DNA of 64,000 bases from Capsicum annuum (taxonomy: Eukaryota > Streptophyta > Magnoliopsida > Solanales > Solanaceae): assembly GCF_002878395.1 (NCBI RefSeq), contig NC_061118.1, positions 93,261,148-93,325,147 of the forward strand, given 5' to 3'. Below the pieces are notes generated by a model that worked only from the letters and a program-made list of their open reading frames with translations, searched no databases and had not been told where the DNA came from. Each line of letters starts with the position of its first letter. Position 1 is the first letter of the stretch. Positions 33,116 to 44,333 of the stretch are shown one piece after another. Both the position numbers and the translations under genes were made by a program.

Positions 33116-33990
33116 AAGCCATCAATATTGGGAACACATAAGCAACCTTGGTACCTCAAGATACCATCACCACCAATCTCAAAAACCATCACTTTATGTA
33201 TACCTACATCATTCTTGATCTTCATTAAGATAGGATTCAACACATACTTCTCCTTTACCTCAGCACTAAGAGATGACTTCTCCACCTCTTGAACAACCAC
33301 GCCACCATTTTTGGAGTCCAAAAGACAAACTCCAAGATTAACCAAATGATGAATATCCTTTACTAAATCTCGCTTCTCTTCATCCATATGAGATAAGATA
33401 CCCATGGACAACCTGCTAAGAGTATCATCTACCATGTTTGCTTTACTAGGAGGATAGTAAAGACTCATATCATAGTCCTTGAACAACTTAAGACATCTCT
33501 TTTTCTTGAGATTTAGCTCCTCAGGCTCTTATAATCAGAATAAATATTGACATGGACCCTATATAATTAATATCGCTAGATCTACAATGCAAACATCATA
33601 ACTAACGATTCTAAATCATAGGTTTGGTAATTCTTGTCATGGACTTTTAATTTTATTGAGGCATAAGCAACCCCTTTTCCATGCGGCATCAACACACAAC
33701 ACGGTCCCATCTGGGATGCATCATAATAGAAAACAAAAACATCAATGCCCTCACACAGAGTCAAGATCACAGCTGAAATCAACTTATCCTTTATCATCTC
33801 AAAACTACCCTCACAAAAATCAGACAATAAGAACTTCACCTTCTTCTGAGTTAACTTAGTCAATGGTGTAGTGATAGAAGAGAAGCATTCCATAAACCTT
33901 CTATAGTAGACTGCTAAACCCAAAAATCTTTGACTATTGGATAGAGTCATGGTTCTAAGTGAGTTCTTCACCACTACAACCTTCTACAAA
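33112..33990 (-). pseudogene. ChrB RNase H and integrase N-terminal linker
   Basis: The open frame 33974-33582 starts in the RT connection (FLGLAVYYRRFMECFSSI) and enters RNase H with FVFYYDASQMG (first Asp kept) and NYQTYDLESLVMMFAL (Glu kept). A degraded part near 33510-33560 still shows VNIYSDYKSL (Asp kept). The frame 33486-33112 covers the end of RNase H (KANMVDDTLSRLSMG) and the linker DLVKDIHHLVNLGVCLLDS, ending RYQGCLCVPN. Catalytic residues are largely retained, but stops between the two frames break the protein. Confidence 0.87.
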
Positions 33991-34486
33991 TCCACCATGA
34001 TCCCTTTACTAGAAATAACATAACCCAGGTAAATTAAAGTATTTAACAGGAACTTATAATAAGAGAACGTAGAATATAACTACTGCTCCTAAAGGGCCTG
34101 CAACACAAGGCAGAGGTGAACGATTTGATCTTTCTCACTCTTAGAATACACAAAAATATCATGAATAAAGATAATGAAAAATAAGAATAGGAAATGAAAA
34201 AAAACCTAAATCATAAGGTCCATAAATGCTGCTAAGCCATTAAACAAACTGAAGGACAACAATTAACACTCAAAGTGACCATACCACATTTGAAAAGAAG
34301 TCTTAGGGATATACACCTCCCTAATCTTCAATTGATGGTACCCTAATGAAAGATTAGTCTTAGAAAAGAACTTAGCACCCTAAACCTGATCAAAGATATC
34401 ATCAATCCTCAAAGTAGATACTAATTCTTCATGGTCACCTTATTTAATTAACGGTAATCAATACACATCCAAAGGGAACCATCCTT

Positions 34487-34491
34487 CTTAT
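34487..34491. other. Target site duplication of sLTR (left)
   Basis: CTTAT, repeated exactly at 36634-36638 on the other side of the LTR. Confidence 0.85.
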
Positions 34492-36633
34492 CATAATACC
34501 CCATATTAGACTTAGCTTAATTCATCTCCTGGCACATGTATAAGAGGTTTAAAGACTAAAAATTTAGCAAAGTGTTGAGGACTTAGCCATTTTTAAGACC
34601 CTCTAATTTCGAGAATTTTTAAGTTGACTTTGCAAAATCCTAGAAGATAGTTTTTGATTTGATTCATGTTTAGAGGTTTAAGGAGCATGTCTCGGGGATG
34701 TTTCAGATTTTTTGGATGAGGATTAGGTCATGTTTGGATTTCAATTCCAATAGCTCACCGCAACTACATCATGTTGTACCCTATATAGCAATGAGAATGT
34801 CATCGCATTATGGTAGGCCACCAAACGACATTCCAGTTACAAAATTAATATTATGAGTGGCAGTTAGGTCTTTTTCCATCGCCCCAAATCATAAAAACAA
34901 GAGATTAAACATTGGTTTAAGCATAATTTGCCCATTCTACTTCACTTTTCTCTCAAAGAACTTCAAAGCTCCGTTTTTTTCTCTTCAAGATAATCAAGAA
35001 TCTATGTTTCCAAACCCAATAATCTCAAGAAAAGATTTCAAGATCATCTTCAAGGCTTTCAAAGTCAAGTTTTCTATACCAAGTCAAGCCTATTAAGGTA
35101 TGTGGGGTTATGAACGAGGGTATCTTTTCACACTTGTGCTCAAATTACATAATTTTAAGATTCTACTTACTTGATTTTAAATAGGGTTTATACCCAAGTT
35201 TATATATTCTTGAAGCATGTGATAATCATGAGATTTAAAGCTTTAATTGAATCCAGAAGTGCTTATATTTATGTTTTTAACTTACAAGATTTATATTAAG
35301 AATGAGATTGCACTATCTTGAATTGTTATTGTTGAAGTATTTAAAGAATTATATTGAGAATGAAGTTTTGATATGAATTACCATGACTTTAAAGCATGAA
35401 GTTTTGGAATGAATTACCATGAGCTTAAAGCATGAATTTTTGGTATGAATTAGCATGAGTTTAAAGCATGAATTTTAAGCCCTAAGTTTAAGTGTTGAGA
35501 TTTCAAGAAGATTATGCTTTTAAGAATTCTATAACAAGCTTATACATAGATTTAAAGGAAGAATTATTCTTTTGATCCTCAGCTAAGATATGGAGTCAGA
35601 TTTGTTCATTTTGATTACAGTTTAAAGTAAAGAAAAGTAAAACTGGTTTTAATTATAAACCCTTATGCTATTTTAAGGTGGATTTCCCAAAGTATGAGAA
35701 TTGATTAATATGGAAGTAGTATTTAGCACCGAGTTGGGTATATGACCAAGGTCACATGCCTTAGAACTATAAGACAACATAGGTTAAGCTTGTTCCCAAT
35801 ATGGATGAAGTAATAGATATTGATCATTAAATTTAAGGTCCTATTCTGATGGCAAGGATAGGACAGCACTCCCCAATGTGGGAAAGACGTTGGACGCCAT
35901 GGTAGCCTACATAGTTTATATCAGTTAGAAAAATCTCCCTAAGAAAGAATAAAATTAAAGCTTTCAGAAACTAAGTGTTAAGGCTCACAAAGTTTATATT
36001 TATGCTTCATTACTCATCTTTATGATTTTGCAATTTTTGTTTTAATCAAGCCTAAGGTTAGTCATTTACTCATAGCATGCATTATTTTAAAGTTTATGAG
36101 TATATTAAGTTATTGTTTCACTTAGGCATTCACCCCCACATACTCAGTACATTCCAGAATTACTAATCTCTATATATGTCTATGTGCTACATTGTCTCAT
36201 AATGTAGGTACTTGTTGTAGCACATCATAGTCAGACAGTTTGCAGCTTCCAGTAAGAAGGTGATGAGCTCTTTTGATTCGAGGACTTGAGTCAATTATAG
36301 TTTCAGTATCATTCTTTAATTATGTTATATTAATTAGAGATAGTAGGGGGTCATATCCTTGCTACCTATAGTCAATATTAGTAGAGGCTTTATAGACAGT
36401 CAGAATAGTTGATATATTTAATTTTAGTTTTGTTTAGTATGACCAGAGTTGTAATCTTGTTTGATAGTTTTGGTTTTGAAGATATTTATCAAAGACATCT
36501 CTTTCGCTTGTTTCTTTCAGATTAATGTATCTTATTTAGTTACTCACGAGTTATGCCAATATAAGGGTTAGCTTAGGATCATTTGTGGTCCTATGCAACG
36601 TGTGACATCCAGGGGCAGTCTCAAAGCGTTACA
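34492..36633 (+). mobile_element. sLTR: solo LTR of the LARD-A family in ChrB RT
   Basis: 2142 bases flanked by perfect CTTAT duplications. The left end reads CATAATACCCC against TGTAATACCCC of LARD-A, so the first two bases have changed. The right end is GCGTTACA. From about 35080 on it is clearly collinear with the LARD-A LTRs: 35092-35200 with 24715-24830, 35660-35760 with 25150-25250, and 35820-36600 with 19640-20440. The first 500 bases are more diverged, which marks a subfamily. A solo LTR arises by recombination between the two LTRs of a full element. Confidence 0.92.
35361..35477. repeat. 36-base minisatellite in sLTR
   Basis: Three full units (35361-35396, 35397-35432, 35433-35468) and a partial fourth, of the form TGAAKTTTTGGWATGAATTA followed by CCATGASYTTAAAGCA. 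Units differ at a few positions each. The LARD-A LTRs have no such array at the equivalent place, so it grew after the subfamilies split. Confidence 0.9.
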
Positions 36634-36638
36634 CTTAT

Positions 36639-37009
36639 GAACGAACAAATAGATGCACCCTATGGAGACACACTAGGAGAAATAAAATCCTTATCAAGGA
36701 GGTCTTTCAACTAATCCTTGAGTTCCTTCAACTCAGCTGGAGTTATCCTATAAGGAGGGATAGAGATAGAATGAGTGTTCAAAAAAAATCAATCCCAAAA
36801 TCAATTTTCCTATCGGGAGGAATACTAAGAAGGTCATCTAGAAGCACCTCGAGAAATTTGCAGACCACAAGGACAGTCTACAAGGAAGGACCTTCAGATC
36901 TAGAATCCTTAACACGCACTAAGTGATAGAGTCACACTTTAGAAACCAATTTCCAGGCTCTAATATACGAGATGAACCCTCCCTTATGCACTAGGTAACT
37001 ACTATCCCT
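36639..37009 (-). other. ChrB RT N-terminus and protease-RT linker
   Basis: The part 36639-36835 is counted with RT above. The rest holds the degraded linker between protease and RT; short frames on the minus strand are interrupted by stops and I see no separate gene. Confidence 0.6.
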
Positions 37010-37325
37010 CTAGATCTCTGCCTCATTAGGAAAATAGAAACTAATCCTTTGGGTCCGACAATCAAGAGATGTATAACACGAATGCAACCAATTTATCCCT
37101 AAAATTACATCAAAGTCTAACCTGTACAACTCTATTAAATCCACCAAAGTTTTCCTATCATGGACCGAAATTACACAACCCCTATAGACCCTTCTAGCCA
37201 TAATAGAGTCTCCCACCGAGGTGGACACAGAGAAGAGGTTGGGAATACATTCAAGATCAAAGACAAAATAGATAGCCACATAAGGGGTCACATAAGAAAG
37301 GATAGACCCAAAATCATGCAGATAC
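37010..37325 (-). pseudogene. ChrB aspartic protease
   Basis: The minus-strand open frame 37291-37010 contains TPYVAIYF, FSVSTSVGDSIMARRVYRG, VDLIELYRLDFDVILGINWL and CRTQRISFYFPNE, the standard order of a gypsy aspartic protease. Just upstream in the same frame the active-site loop reads DFGSILSYV, so the catalytic Asp remains but Phe follows it where Pro is usual. It would have processed Gag-Pol. The plus-strand open frame over the same bases (37160-37474) is its antisense shadow. Confidence 0.88.
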
Positions 37326-37620
37326 TATACATCACGATAGAAAAGTTTAACCATACTAATAAAAACATTGGGGGATGCCTCAAAATCTTGGCGGGTGGCA
37401 AGAGCATACAGAGGGTTATGACCAGTGTCGAATCCAGAAGCAGAAGTTGCACCTTTTGGTGCAGTAGCAGATAAATTAGCTATAGGAAACTTATTTGCTC
37501 CAGAAGCAACCTTAAAAGGACAATCCCTCTACATATGACCAATCTGGCTATATTTAAAGTACTTGTTTTGCCCTTCTTCACAATCACCATGGTGACTGAA
37601 TCTACAAAAATGATACGATA
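37326..37620 (-). pseudogene. ChrB zinc-knuckle region of Gag
   Basis: Near 37535-37560 the minus strand reads KYFKYSQIGHM-stop-RDC. Tyr replaces both Cys that should bind zinc, while His and the last Cys remain. Both changes are explained by G-to-A on the coding strand (TGY to TAY). RNA packaging by this Gag would be lost. Confidence 0.75.
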
Positions 37621-38661
37621 AAGGTGGTTGAGCTACACTAGCCTTAGGATGGGCTCCTAGTTCTCTAAACCAACTATCATACTGTGGGCGATGGTCATCT
37701 GATGACTTCGGATAAGGTGCACTAGCCGTAGAGTAGGAACCAGAATTGCCCCATTTTTTCTTAGGCCATTTTCCACCATCTCTACCACTTTTCTGCTAAC
37801 CTCTACCCTAGTTTGAATAGTGAAATTTCATACATTGCCTTTCACTTATCTCTGCTTACTTCTTCTTTTCTTTCTCTATTTGTTGCATATACACCATAAG
37901 TCTAGAGATGTCCATATCCTTGTTCAACAACACAACCTTGCTCTCCAAAATCAACTTATGAGACAACACTGTGGAAAACTTTCTCATTTTGGCCCTCATG
38001 CTAGTGACTAACTCAGAAGCATAATACATCAGCTGGTGAAACTTCAAGGCATACTCCTTTACGGACATCCAAGCTTGCTTTAAATTCACAAATTTCTTGG
38101 CCTTTTCCTCCCTCAACTCCTTAGAAAAAAAGCAATCAAGGAAAGCACTAGAGAAATTATCCCATAAAATTGACTCAGTATTGTCACCCGTAGACTGTTC
38201 CCACTCTTCATACCACTGGTATAAAACATCCTTCAACTAATAAGTTGCAAACTCTACACTCTCCACATTAATAGCATGCATCACATGGAAGATAATTTTT
38301 ATCTCATCAATAAAATTTTAAGGATCTTTCTCAACTTTAGAACCAGTGAAAATAGGAGGACTCAACCTCATAAATTGGTCAACTCTAGTGGCCTCGAAGG
38401 ATAGATAAATAAAATAAACCCGCTCAGTCTAGGAGGCCACCAACTGGGTAAGCTAATAAATCGACTAGAGAAACTCAGCATTAGACAAACTAGCCTAGGG
38501 TGCCTAAGGAGGGATAGCGGGAACCGGTGGAGCTCCCTCATGGCAATCAGAGGCAGTGACCCTTGATCAAGTCTAAAATCCTAGAGCAAGAAGAGCTCTA
38601 TCAATAATTTCCTCAGACGACATAGGAGAGTTTCCATGATATTAGATCTTCTGGGAGGCAT
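37621..38661 (-). pseudogene. ChrB Gag
   Basis: The start is placed at ATG 38661, which begins MPPRRSNIMETL, a usual opening for chromovirus Gag. The open part 38236-37856 (126 codons) carries the capsid domain: VLYQWYEEWE, LWDNFSSAFLDCFFSKELRE, FVNLKQAWMSVKEYALKFHQL, then RMRKFSTVLS and a C-terminal MVYMQQIEKEKKK. Between 38240 and 38650 several frameshifts and stops occur. The product would form the particle that holds element RNA. Confidence 0.9.
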
Positions 38662-38845
38662 GATGTGAATATCGAACATACAAAAAATAGAGGATATTCT
38701 AAACCTTAGAATCAATAGATTGAAATACAACATCAAGAAAGGGAAACTTTATTAAATATATCATAGCATTTCCCTTATAAATATGGCGCTCTACAAAACC
38801 ATAAACGAAATTCTACTTAACACATCATTGTTGGACACCCCAATG

Positions 38846-38868
38846 AAACTAAAACTAGGCTATAATAC
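38846..38868 (-). other. ChrB primer binding site
   Basis: The element strand reads TAGTATTATAGCCTAGTTTTAG directly inside the 5' LTR, a mutated initiator-Met tRNA complement. Confidence 0.7.
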
Positions 38869-41051
38869 TATCATTTTAATAATCCAAACCAAGGCCTGGC
38901 CGTGATGGGTATCCTAAGTCCCACGTGAACCGTAGATCACCCCCTGTAACTAATAAAACCAAACATAATATATTCCAAGGTCGGATAAATTCCAAACATA
39001 GAACAAGATAGCGTGCAACAAGTTAAGGAAATTCAAAACATTTCTATAACCGACTACTAGCAACTGGCTAAACAACCAACTAACATATCCAAAGATCCAC
39101 AGTAATAAAAACAAAGCATTCTAAATAAAGAACCAAAACCAATCTTGGTTGGGACATTTCCCTATCTCTGACAGATGATAATGAGAATAAAAGTAACTAT
39201 CAACTCAATGATATCTAGTGAAATATCTAAGCCTTTCAGGGAATAGAAGCTCACCATTTCACCAAAACACAATGAACCAATATGAAGAATCGGCAGGCCT
39301 AATTTTGTTCAAGAAAATTAGAAGTACCTTTGGTGCCTGCATCACATAGGGATATAATGTCTGGAGATGATTTGTAGGGTGAACACTAGCATGTAACTTA
39401 AGAATAAGGATAACATAATTCCATGATCAATAGTTCAAAATCATTCAAAACCAATGCACATAATCAAATGAATATAAATACATATATCATATGTTAGGAT
39501 TGGGAAAAACGTTTATTATGGGCTTTAAAACTTTAGTCTGGATTTTGTAGCTCAACTATCATAACATAAAAAGACACCCATGGGCTATATGCTCCTAAAT
39601 CTTCCCTATTTAGAAGGGACTAAATGTGTGTGGTTGTACGAACCAGAGGATATACATATGCACTATGGGGGACTCGAACCTCATGGTATATTAAGGTGAC
39701 ACGAGCACCGAATCTTGTAATGAGATATAGAGGACTCAGAGCTCCAAATCAAATAAAATTTATAAGAGGTACTCAAACCATCCGATCATATAGACCCCTG
39801 CATCGGCAAGCGCAGTTTCCAGTATTGGTCCTTCGAACCTCCACTTTCAGGATGCAGCTACACAACCCTTATTAAAGCCCAACTAAAATAATTATCACAC
39901 ATTCTCATTCATTAAACTACATTACATATTAAGGCATACATTGTTGGTATCATCATATAACCTACACTACAAGATGACAAAAACATGCCAAAATAATTAC
40001 ATCACTCAGGGAATTTGTAATCCCCTTAGTTGAAATATGTTGTAGCTTGTGAAAACACAAAACCCATATAGTTTAATTCAAAACCATTATGCAATAGTTC
40101 AAGGAAAATTCAATTCCCACATAGTTAAAACCAATTTCACAATATGGGGTTCGGTTCATAACAACTTCAAAAGTCACAAGTTTGGGGACAATCACAAATC
40201 CCTAGTTCATTCACTATTTCTATGAACCCATAGGTTCAAAACCACTTTTAATGAATGAATAATAATATGTAGACTAGGGGAAAACATTGTTCAACAACAA
40301 GCATTCAAAACCTTCAACCCTTGTATCAAAAACAATATCAATATCTCATGAACAATACTTTAAAACATATGATTTTAACAAATTAAAAATGAGGGAAGAG
40401 TAACTTTCTTGAAATATCGTGTTTCACAGAAAGAATTTAATCTTTGATCCCTGGATGCCAAACTTCTTGAAAACCCTAAGCATGGCTGCTTGAGAAAATT
40501 TGAGAGAGCGCTGGGAGTGTTTGAGTAAGTTAAGGATGAAATATAACCCCTTAAGTACTTTATGGATGGGGGCTTTTTTTTTAGCAAACAGAAAACTATC
40601 CAAAGTGCCCTCAAATTAAAAGCTAAAATTTAGTCATCAATGACTACGGGTTACTATACGATTCGTATAGACTCATTAGGACTTGTCACCTTGAGTCATA
40701 GCTTAGACAATTCCCAGGACACCCACACACTAATGACCCTATGACTCAGCTGGAACCACTCATAATGGGACACTATGACTCGTAGGGTCCAATCGTAGTC
40801 AACATAGAACCTAATTGGGTAAACACTGGACATCCTACAATTTGCACCCAAAGACTCGTAACAAGTCCTTAAGACTTATAATGAGCCACCCATACTCAGA
40901 GCAAAACTTTGCCACTTACTTTCTAATTTGGTTATGATTGGGTCCCAATTACCCATCAAGACACTCTACAACTCGTAGAGGCAAGTCATAGTCAAGATAA
41001 TGAGGAAACAATTTCTAAAATTTTCAAGGACCAAAAACCAAGGAATTTATA
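38869..41051 (-). repeat. ChrB 5' LTR
   Basis: 2183 bases, partner of 29934-31642. The difference in length is mostly a block at 39804-40225 that is absent from the 3' LTR. The right end AGGAATTTAT corresponds to GGGTGTTTCA of the partner. No coding sequence. Confidence 0.88.
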
Positions 41052-41570
41052 GAAACTAAATCCTTTTATCCTTCTTCAACATGAGAAACATTCCCCATAG
41101 ACAATCTGTTAAGGGCATCGGCCACTACATTTGCCTTACTCAGGTGATATAGGACATTTATATCATAATCTTTCAACTATTTAAATTACCATCTTTGATA
41201 AAGATTTATGTCTTTTTGAGTGAACAAATATTGAAAGATTTTGTTATTAATAATCACGTCCACATGAACCCCATATTGATAATACCTCTAAATATTTAAG
41301 GCAAAAATAGCTGCAGAAAACTCGTGATCATGAGTTGGGTGATTCTTCTCATAGGGTTTAAATTGTCTCGAGGCATAGGCTATAAACTTTCCAAGCTTCA
41401 TCAAAACACAATTGATATGAACTCTGGAATCATCATAATATACCATAAAACTATTTGAACCCTCTAGTAAAGTCAAAACTAGAGCAAAAATATGTTGAGT
41501 CTTCAACTCTTGAAAACACTTCTTGCAACAATTAGACCACTTAAATTTGACTTTCTTCTGAGTCAATTTG
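41052..41570 (-). pseudogene. ChrA RNase H
   Basis: The open frame 41566-41288 has FMVYYDDSRVHINCVLM (first Asp kept), YASRQFKPYEKNHPTHDHEFSAAIFAL (Glu kept), and is followed by degraded sequence to about 41110, where KANVVADALNRLSMGNVSH closes the domain. The integrase linker then starts (KDLV) and is cut by ChrB at 41052. The domain digests the RNA of RNA-DNA hybrids during replication of the element. Confidence 0.87.
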
Positions 41571-42330
41571 TACTTGGTAAAGAAAATAGACGTTAACCCT
41601 TTAACAAACCATCTATAGTAATCGGCTAAACCCAGAAAACTCCTAATATCTGATGGAGAGATTGTTCTATGCCAGTTACTACTTTGGTCTTTTGAGGATC
41701 AACTCAAATGCCTTCACCAAAAATTATATGACAGAGGAAAGCTTCTAATTTCAACAAAAACTTAAATTTACTAAACTTATCAAATAGTTGATGATCCCTA
41801 AGGGTGTGCAAAATAATCATCAAATGGTTAGCATGTTTACCCTCACTACAGGAATAAACGAAGATGTTATTTATGTAGAGTACCACAAACATGTCCAAGT
41901 ACTGCTGGAACACCCTATTCATCAAGTCTATAAACACATAACTACGAACTCAAAGTGACTATATCAAGTCCTAAAGGATGTCTTTGGGATTTCACAATTT
42001 TTAACTATGAGTTAATAATAGATGAATCTGAGATTTATCTTAGAGAAGCAATGTGCACCCTGAAGATGGTCAAATAAGTCATCAATCTTAGGGATAAGGC
42101 ATTTATTCTTCAGTATAAATTTGTTCAACTGATGGTAGTTGATGCACATTCTAAGAGAACTATCTTTCTTGTGCATGAATAGGACTGGAGTGACCTTTGA
42201 CTGAGATACTAGGCCCGATGAATCCTTTATCTAAGAGATCTTTCAACTATTCTTTCAATTTCTTAAGCTCAGATAAAGATATTCTATAAGATAGAATTGA
42301 AATGGGTTGGGTAGCTAAAAAGAGATATAT
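41571..42330 (-). pseudogene. ChrA reverse transcriptase with all three catalytic Asp changed to Asn
   Basis: The minus strand shows the RT order. [12 protein letters not shown] sequence lies near 42220-42250, [19 protein letters not shown] near 42130-42180 and FSKINLRF near 42025, where Asn replaces the first catalytic Asp. VLYINNIFVYS near 41860 has both Asp of the Asp-Asp pair read as Asn. LHTLRDHQLFDKFSKFKF follows. The frame is open only at 41937-41704. Each change is a G-to-A on the coding strand. Without these Asp residues the polymerase cannot bind its metal ions. Confidence 0.9.
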
Positions 42331-42880
42331 TCTAAAGTCGACTTCCCACTTAGGAAGATCCCCTGGAAGATCTTCAGGAAACACTACTGGGAATTTATTT
42401 ACTGCTATACCTTAATCAAGATTTGGGATTTTAGAACTTGAGTCATTTAATCAAATAAGATAATAAATATACCCCTTAGAAATTCCTTTTCTTGACTTTA
42501 AGAAAGAGACAAACTGACTTATAGGTACTGAGGTGCTACCGTTCCATTCTAGGACTGGCTCATTAGGAAACTGGAAAATAAACAATCCTATCTCTATAGT
42601 CGACTAAGGTAGATCTATAGTGGAGCCAATATATAACAAGGATGACATCAAAATTAGTAATCTCTAACTCTATAAGATTAACTAAAGTAACTTCCTGAAA
42701 TACTATGAGCGAACAATTTTTGTATACTTATTTGGCTAAAATAGAACTATCGACTGGGGTAGACGTAGAGAAGGGCTCTGCTAGGATTTTGTGATTGATG
42801 CCAAAATCTACTGCTACATAAGGAGTCATGAATTAAAGTATGTCTTTGGGATCTAACAATGAATACACATATAGATGAAA
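42331..42880 (-). pseudogene. ChrA aspartic protease and linker
   Basis: Near 42780-42870 the minus strand reads VYSLLDPKDIL-stop-FMTPYVAVDFGI. The catalytic Asp is kept but the next residues (Lys, Asp) differ from the small residues normally found in this loop. The remaining protease runs to about 42540 in changing frames (segments such as SILAKCIQKLFAHSI and FPNEPVLEW). The linker to RT follows. Confidence 0.75.
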
Positions 42881-44116
42881 GACTTGTAACGTACTAGTTA
42901 CCACATTAGGAGAACCATCCCAATCCTGTTAAGTCTAAAAGGCATAAAGTTGATTCTGCTGTTGACTACTGATTGCACTAGAAGTTACACTTTGCTGAGT
43001 CGGGTAACCTGCTGGTGTTGCATAAGAATTTGTTTGGTCCTACTGATGATCATTCCTACCCTTCCACATTCCTGCTGGGCAATCCCTTGATATATGGCCT
43101 AACTTTCCATACCCCAAACATGTATCACTTTTATCCATAAAATTACCTTTATGGTTCTTACCATACCTCTTGCAGACTGCATTTGTGCAACCATAGTTCA
43201 CACTACCCTAGGACTTAGAGCCTAGTTCTTTATCATGAGTTTTCTACCATATCTTTGGCACTAGAGCACTAGAAAAAGATAGGGATTGGGATGAGAACTT
43301 TTGGTAGAACTGAGAATAATTCTCACCATCTAACCTTGGTAAAGAAAGTTTAAAGCTATCGATTCTGGCCTCTTATTTTCCCTTTCCTTTTTATTAAGCT
43401 TCACTTTTATAATTTGTTGACCATGAACCATAAATATGGAAAGTCTATATTTTTAATCGACATTGTAGTCCTGCACTCCTTCACCACATCCTCAGAAATT
43501 CTAAACATAAACTTACTCATTTTATCCCTATAATCAGCCACCATAGTTGGAACATACCTTGATAATTGAGTAAACTTGAGAGACTACTTCTTTACACTTA
43601 TGCTACCCTGTTTAAGGTTAATGAACTCTTGAACTTTTTCTTCCATCAACTCAAGTGGGAAAAACTTATCTAGAAAAGTTGTAGAAAATTCATCCAAATC
43701 TACAAGCCCTGCTTCAGACCACCTATCCTTCTTTTACTGCTTAAATTAGGTATGAGCCACCCCTTAAAATTGTAAATTAGCTAAGTCCATACTCTCACTA
43801 GAAGTGACACCCATAATATCTATCACCTTCTGCACATAGTTAAGAAAATCCTAGCGATCCTCCTCAAACTTGGATCCGGAGAATACCGGGGGATTCATAT
43901 GAGTAAAGCCTTAAATCCTAGATGCTTTCATATTCACTACTTGGTTTGATAGGGAAATATCCTACTGGTTATTCTGAGCAGCCAGAGATTGAACCATGGA
44001 TTGAAAGTAGCCTTGAATTTATCATGGGATACGTGCTCATTCAGAGCATCTTCCTAAATCAATAGCGGTGTGGGATGGTCCTCGTTCCTCCTTCCATTAC
44101 TCCTTTTAGAAGGCAT
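42881..44116 (-). pseudogene. ChrA Gag
   Basis: The start is placed at ATG 44116 (MPSKRSNGRRNEDHPTPL), a chromovirus-like opening. The capsid part lies at about 43900-43420 in broken frames (segments KFMLRISEDVVKECRTTMSI and HGQQIIKVKLNKKERENKR). The zinc knuckle near 43090-43130 reads CLGYGKLGHISRDC, where Tyr replaces the second Cys. Stops and frameshifts are scattered throughout, so only short open pieces remain. Confidence 0.8.
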
Positions 44117-44311
44117 TTTCTATAAATGTATGAAGGATGAGATAGAAAAAGAAATTCAATAGAGCTTACGCTCATCGCATGACATGAAAAATCAAAGAAG
44201 TGAAACTTTTCCTAAAATGTCTCATAGCATCTAACCCATAAGTGTGGTGCGCTTCAAACCCATGAACAAGATTCTTCTTAAAGTGGATTTTAGATACCTT
44301 AGGACACCTTA
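44117..44311 (-). other. ChrA leader between primer site and gag
   Basis: About 200 bases of untranslated leader; nothing else seen. Confidence 0.6.
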
Positions 44312-44333
44312 AACCTAGCTTTGATACTAGGTT
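44312..44333 (-). other. ChrA primer binding site
   Basis: The element strand reads TAGTATCAAAGCTAGGTTTA next to the 5' LTR, close to the initiator-Met tRNA complement. Confidence 0.8.

Larger units (their letters stand above)
33991..36835 (-). pseudogene. ChrB reverse transcriptase, interrupted by a solo LTR
   Basis: The N-terminal part lies at 36835-36639 (ELKD-stop-LKDLLDKDFISPSVSP) and the rest at 34486-33991. Without sLTR the two halves meet in frame at an FVHKKDGSL segment. Near 34355 the minus strand has FFSKTNLSLGYHQL, with Asn in place of the first catalytic Asp, and near 34150 FIHDIFVYSKS, with His in place of the first Asp of the Asp-Asp pair. The enzyme was therefore dead by point mutation as well as by insertion. 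Which came first cannot be told from the sequence. Confidence 0.88.
29934..41051 (-). mobile_element. ChrB: chromovirus-type element nested in ChrA
   Basis: A minus-strand element of 11.1 kb including the inserted solo LTR. LTRs are 38869-41051 (5') and 29934-31642 (3'). Flanking pentamers GAACC (29929-29933) and GAAAC (41052-41056) agree at 4 of 5 positions, consistent with one decayed target duplication. It contains, on the element strand, a primer site, gag from ATG at 38661, protease, RT (split by sLTR), RNase H, integrase and chromodomain. It interrupts the RNase H-integrase linker of ChrA, so it is younger than ChrA. Confidence 0.9.

Noticed and set aside
35361..35477. CRISPR-like array
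   Set aside because: The units are direct tandem repeats of 36 bases without spacers, inside a plant LTR.
37160..37474. Plus-strand open frame of 104 codons
   Set aside because: It is the antisense of the ChrB protease, whose minus-strand frame has clear protease motifs.
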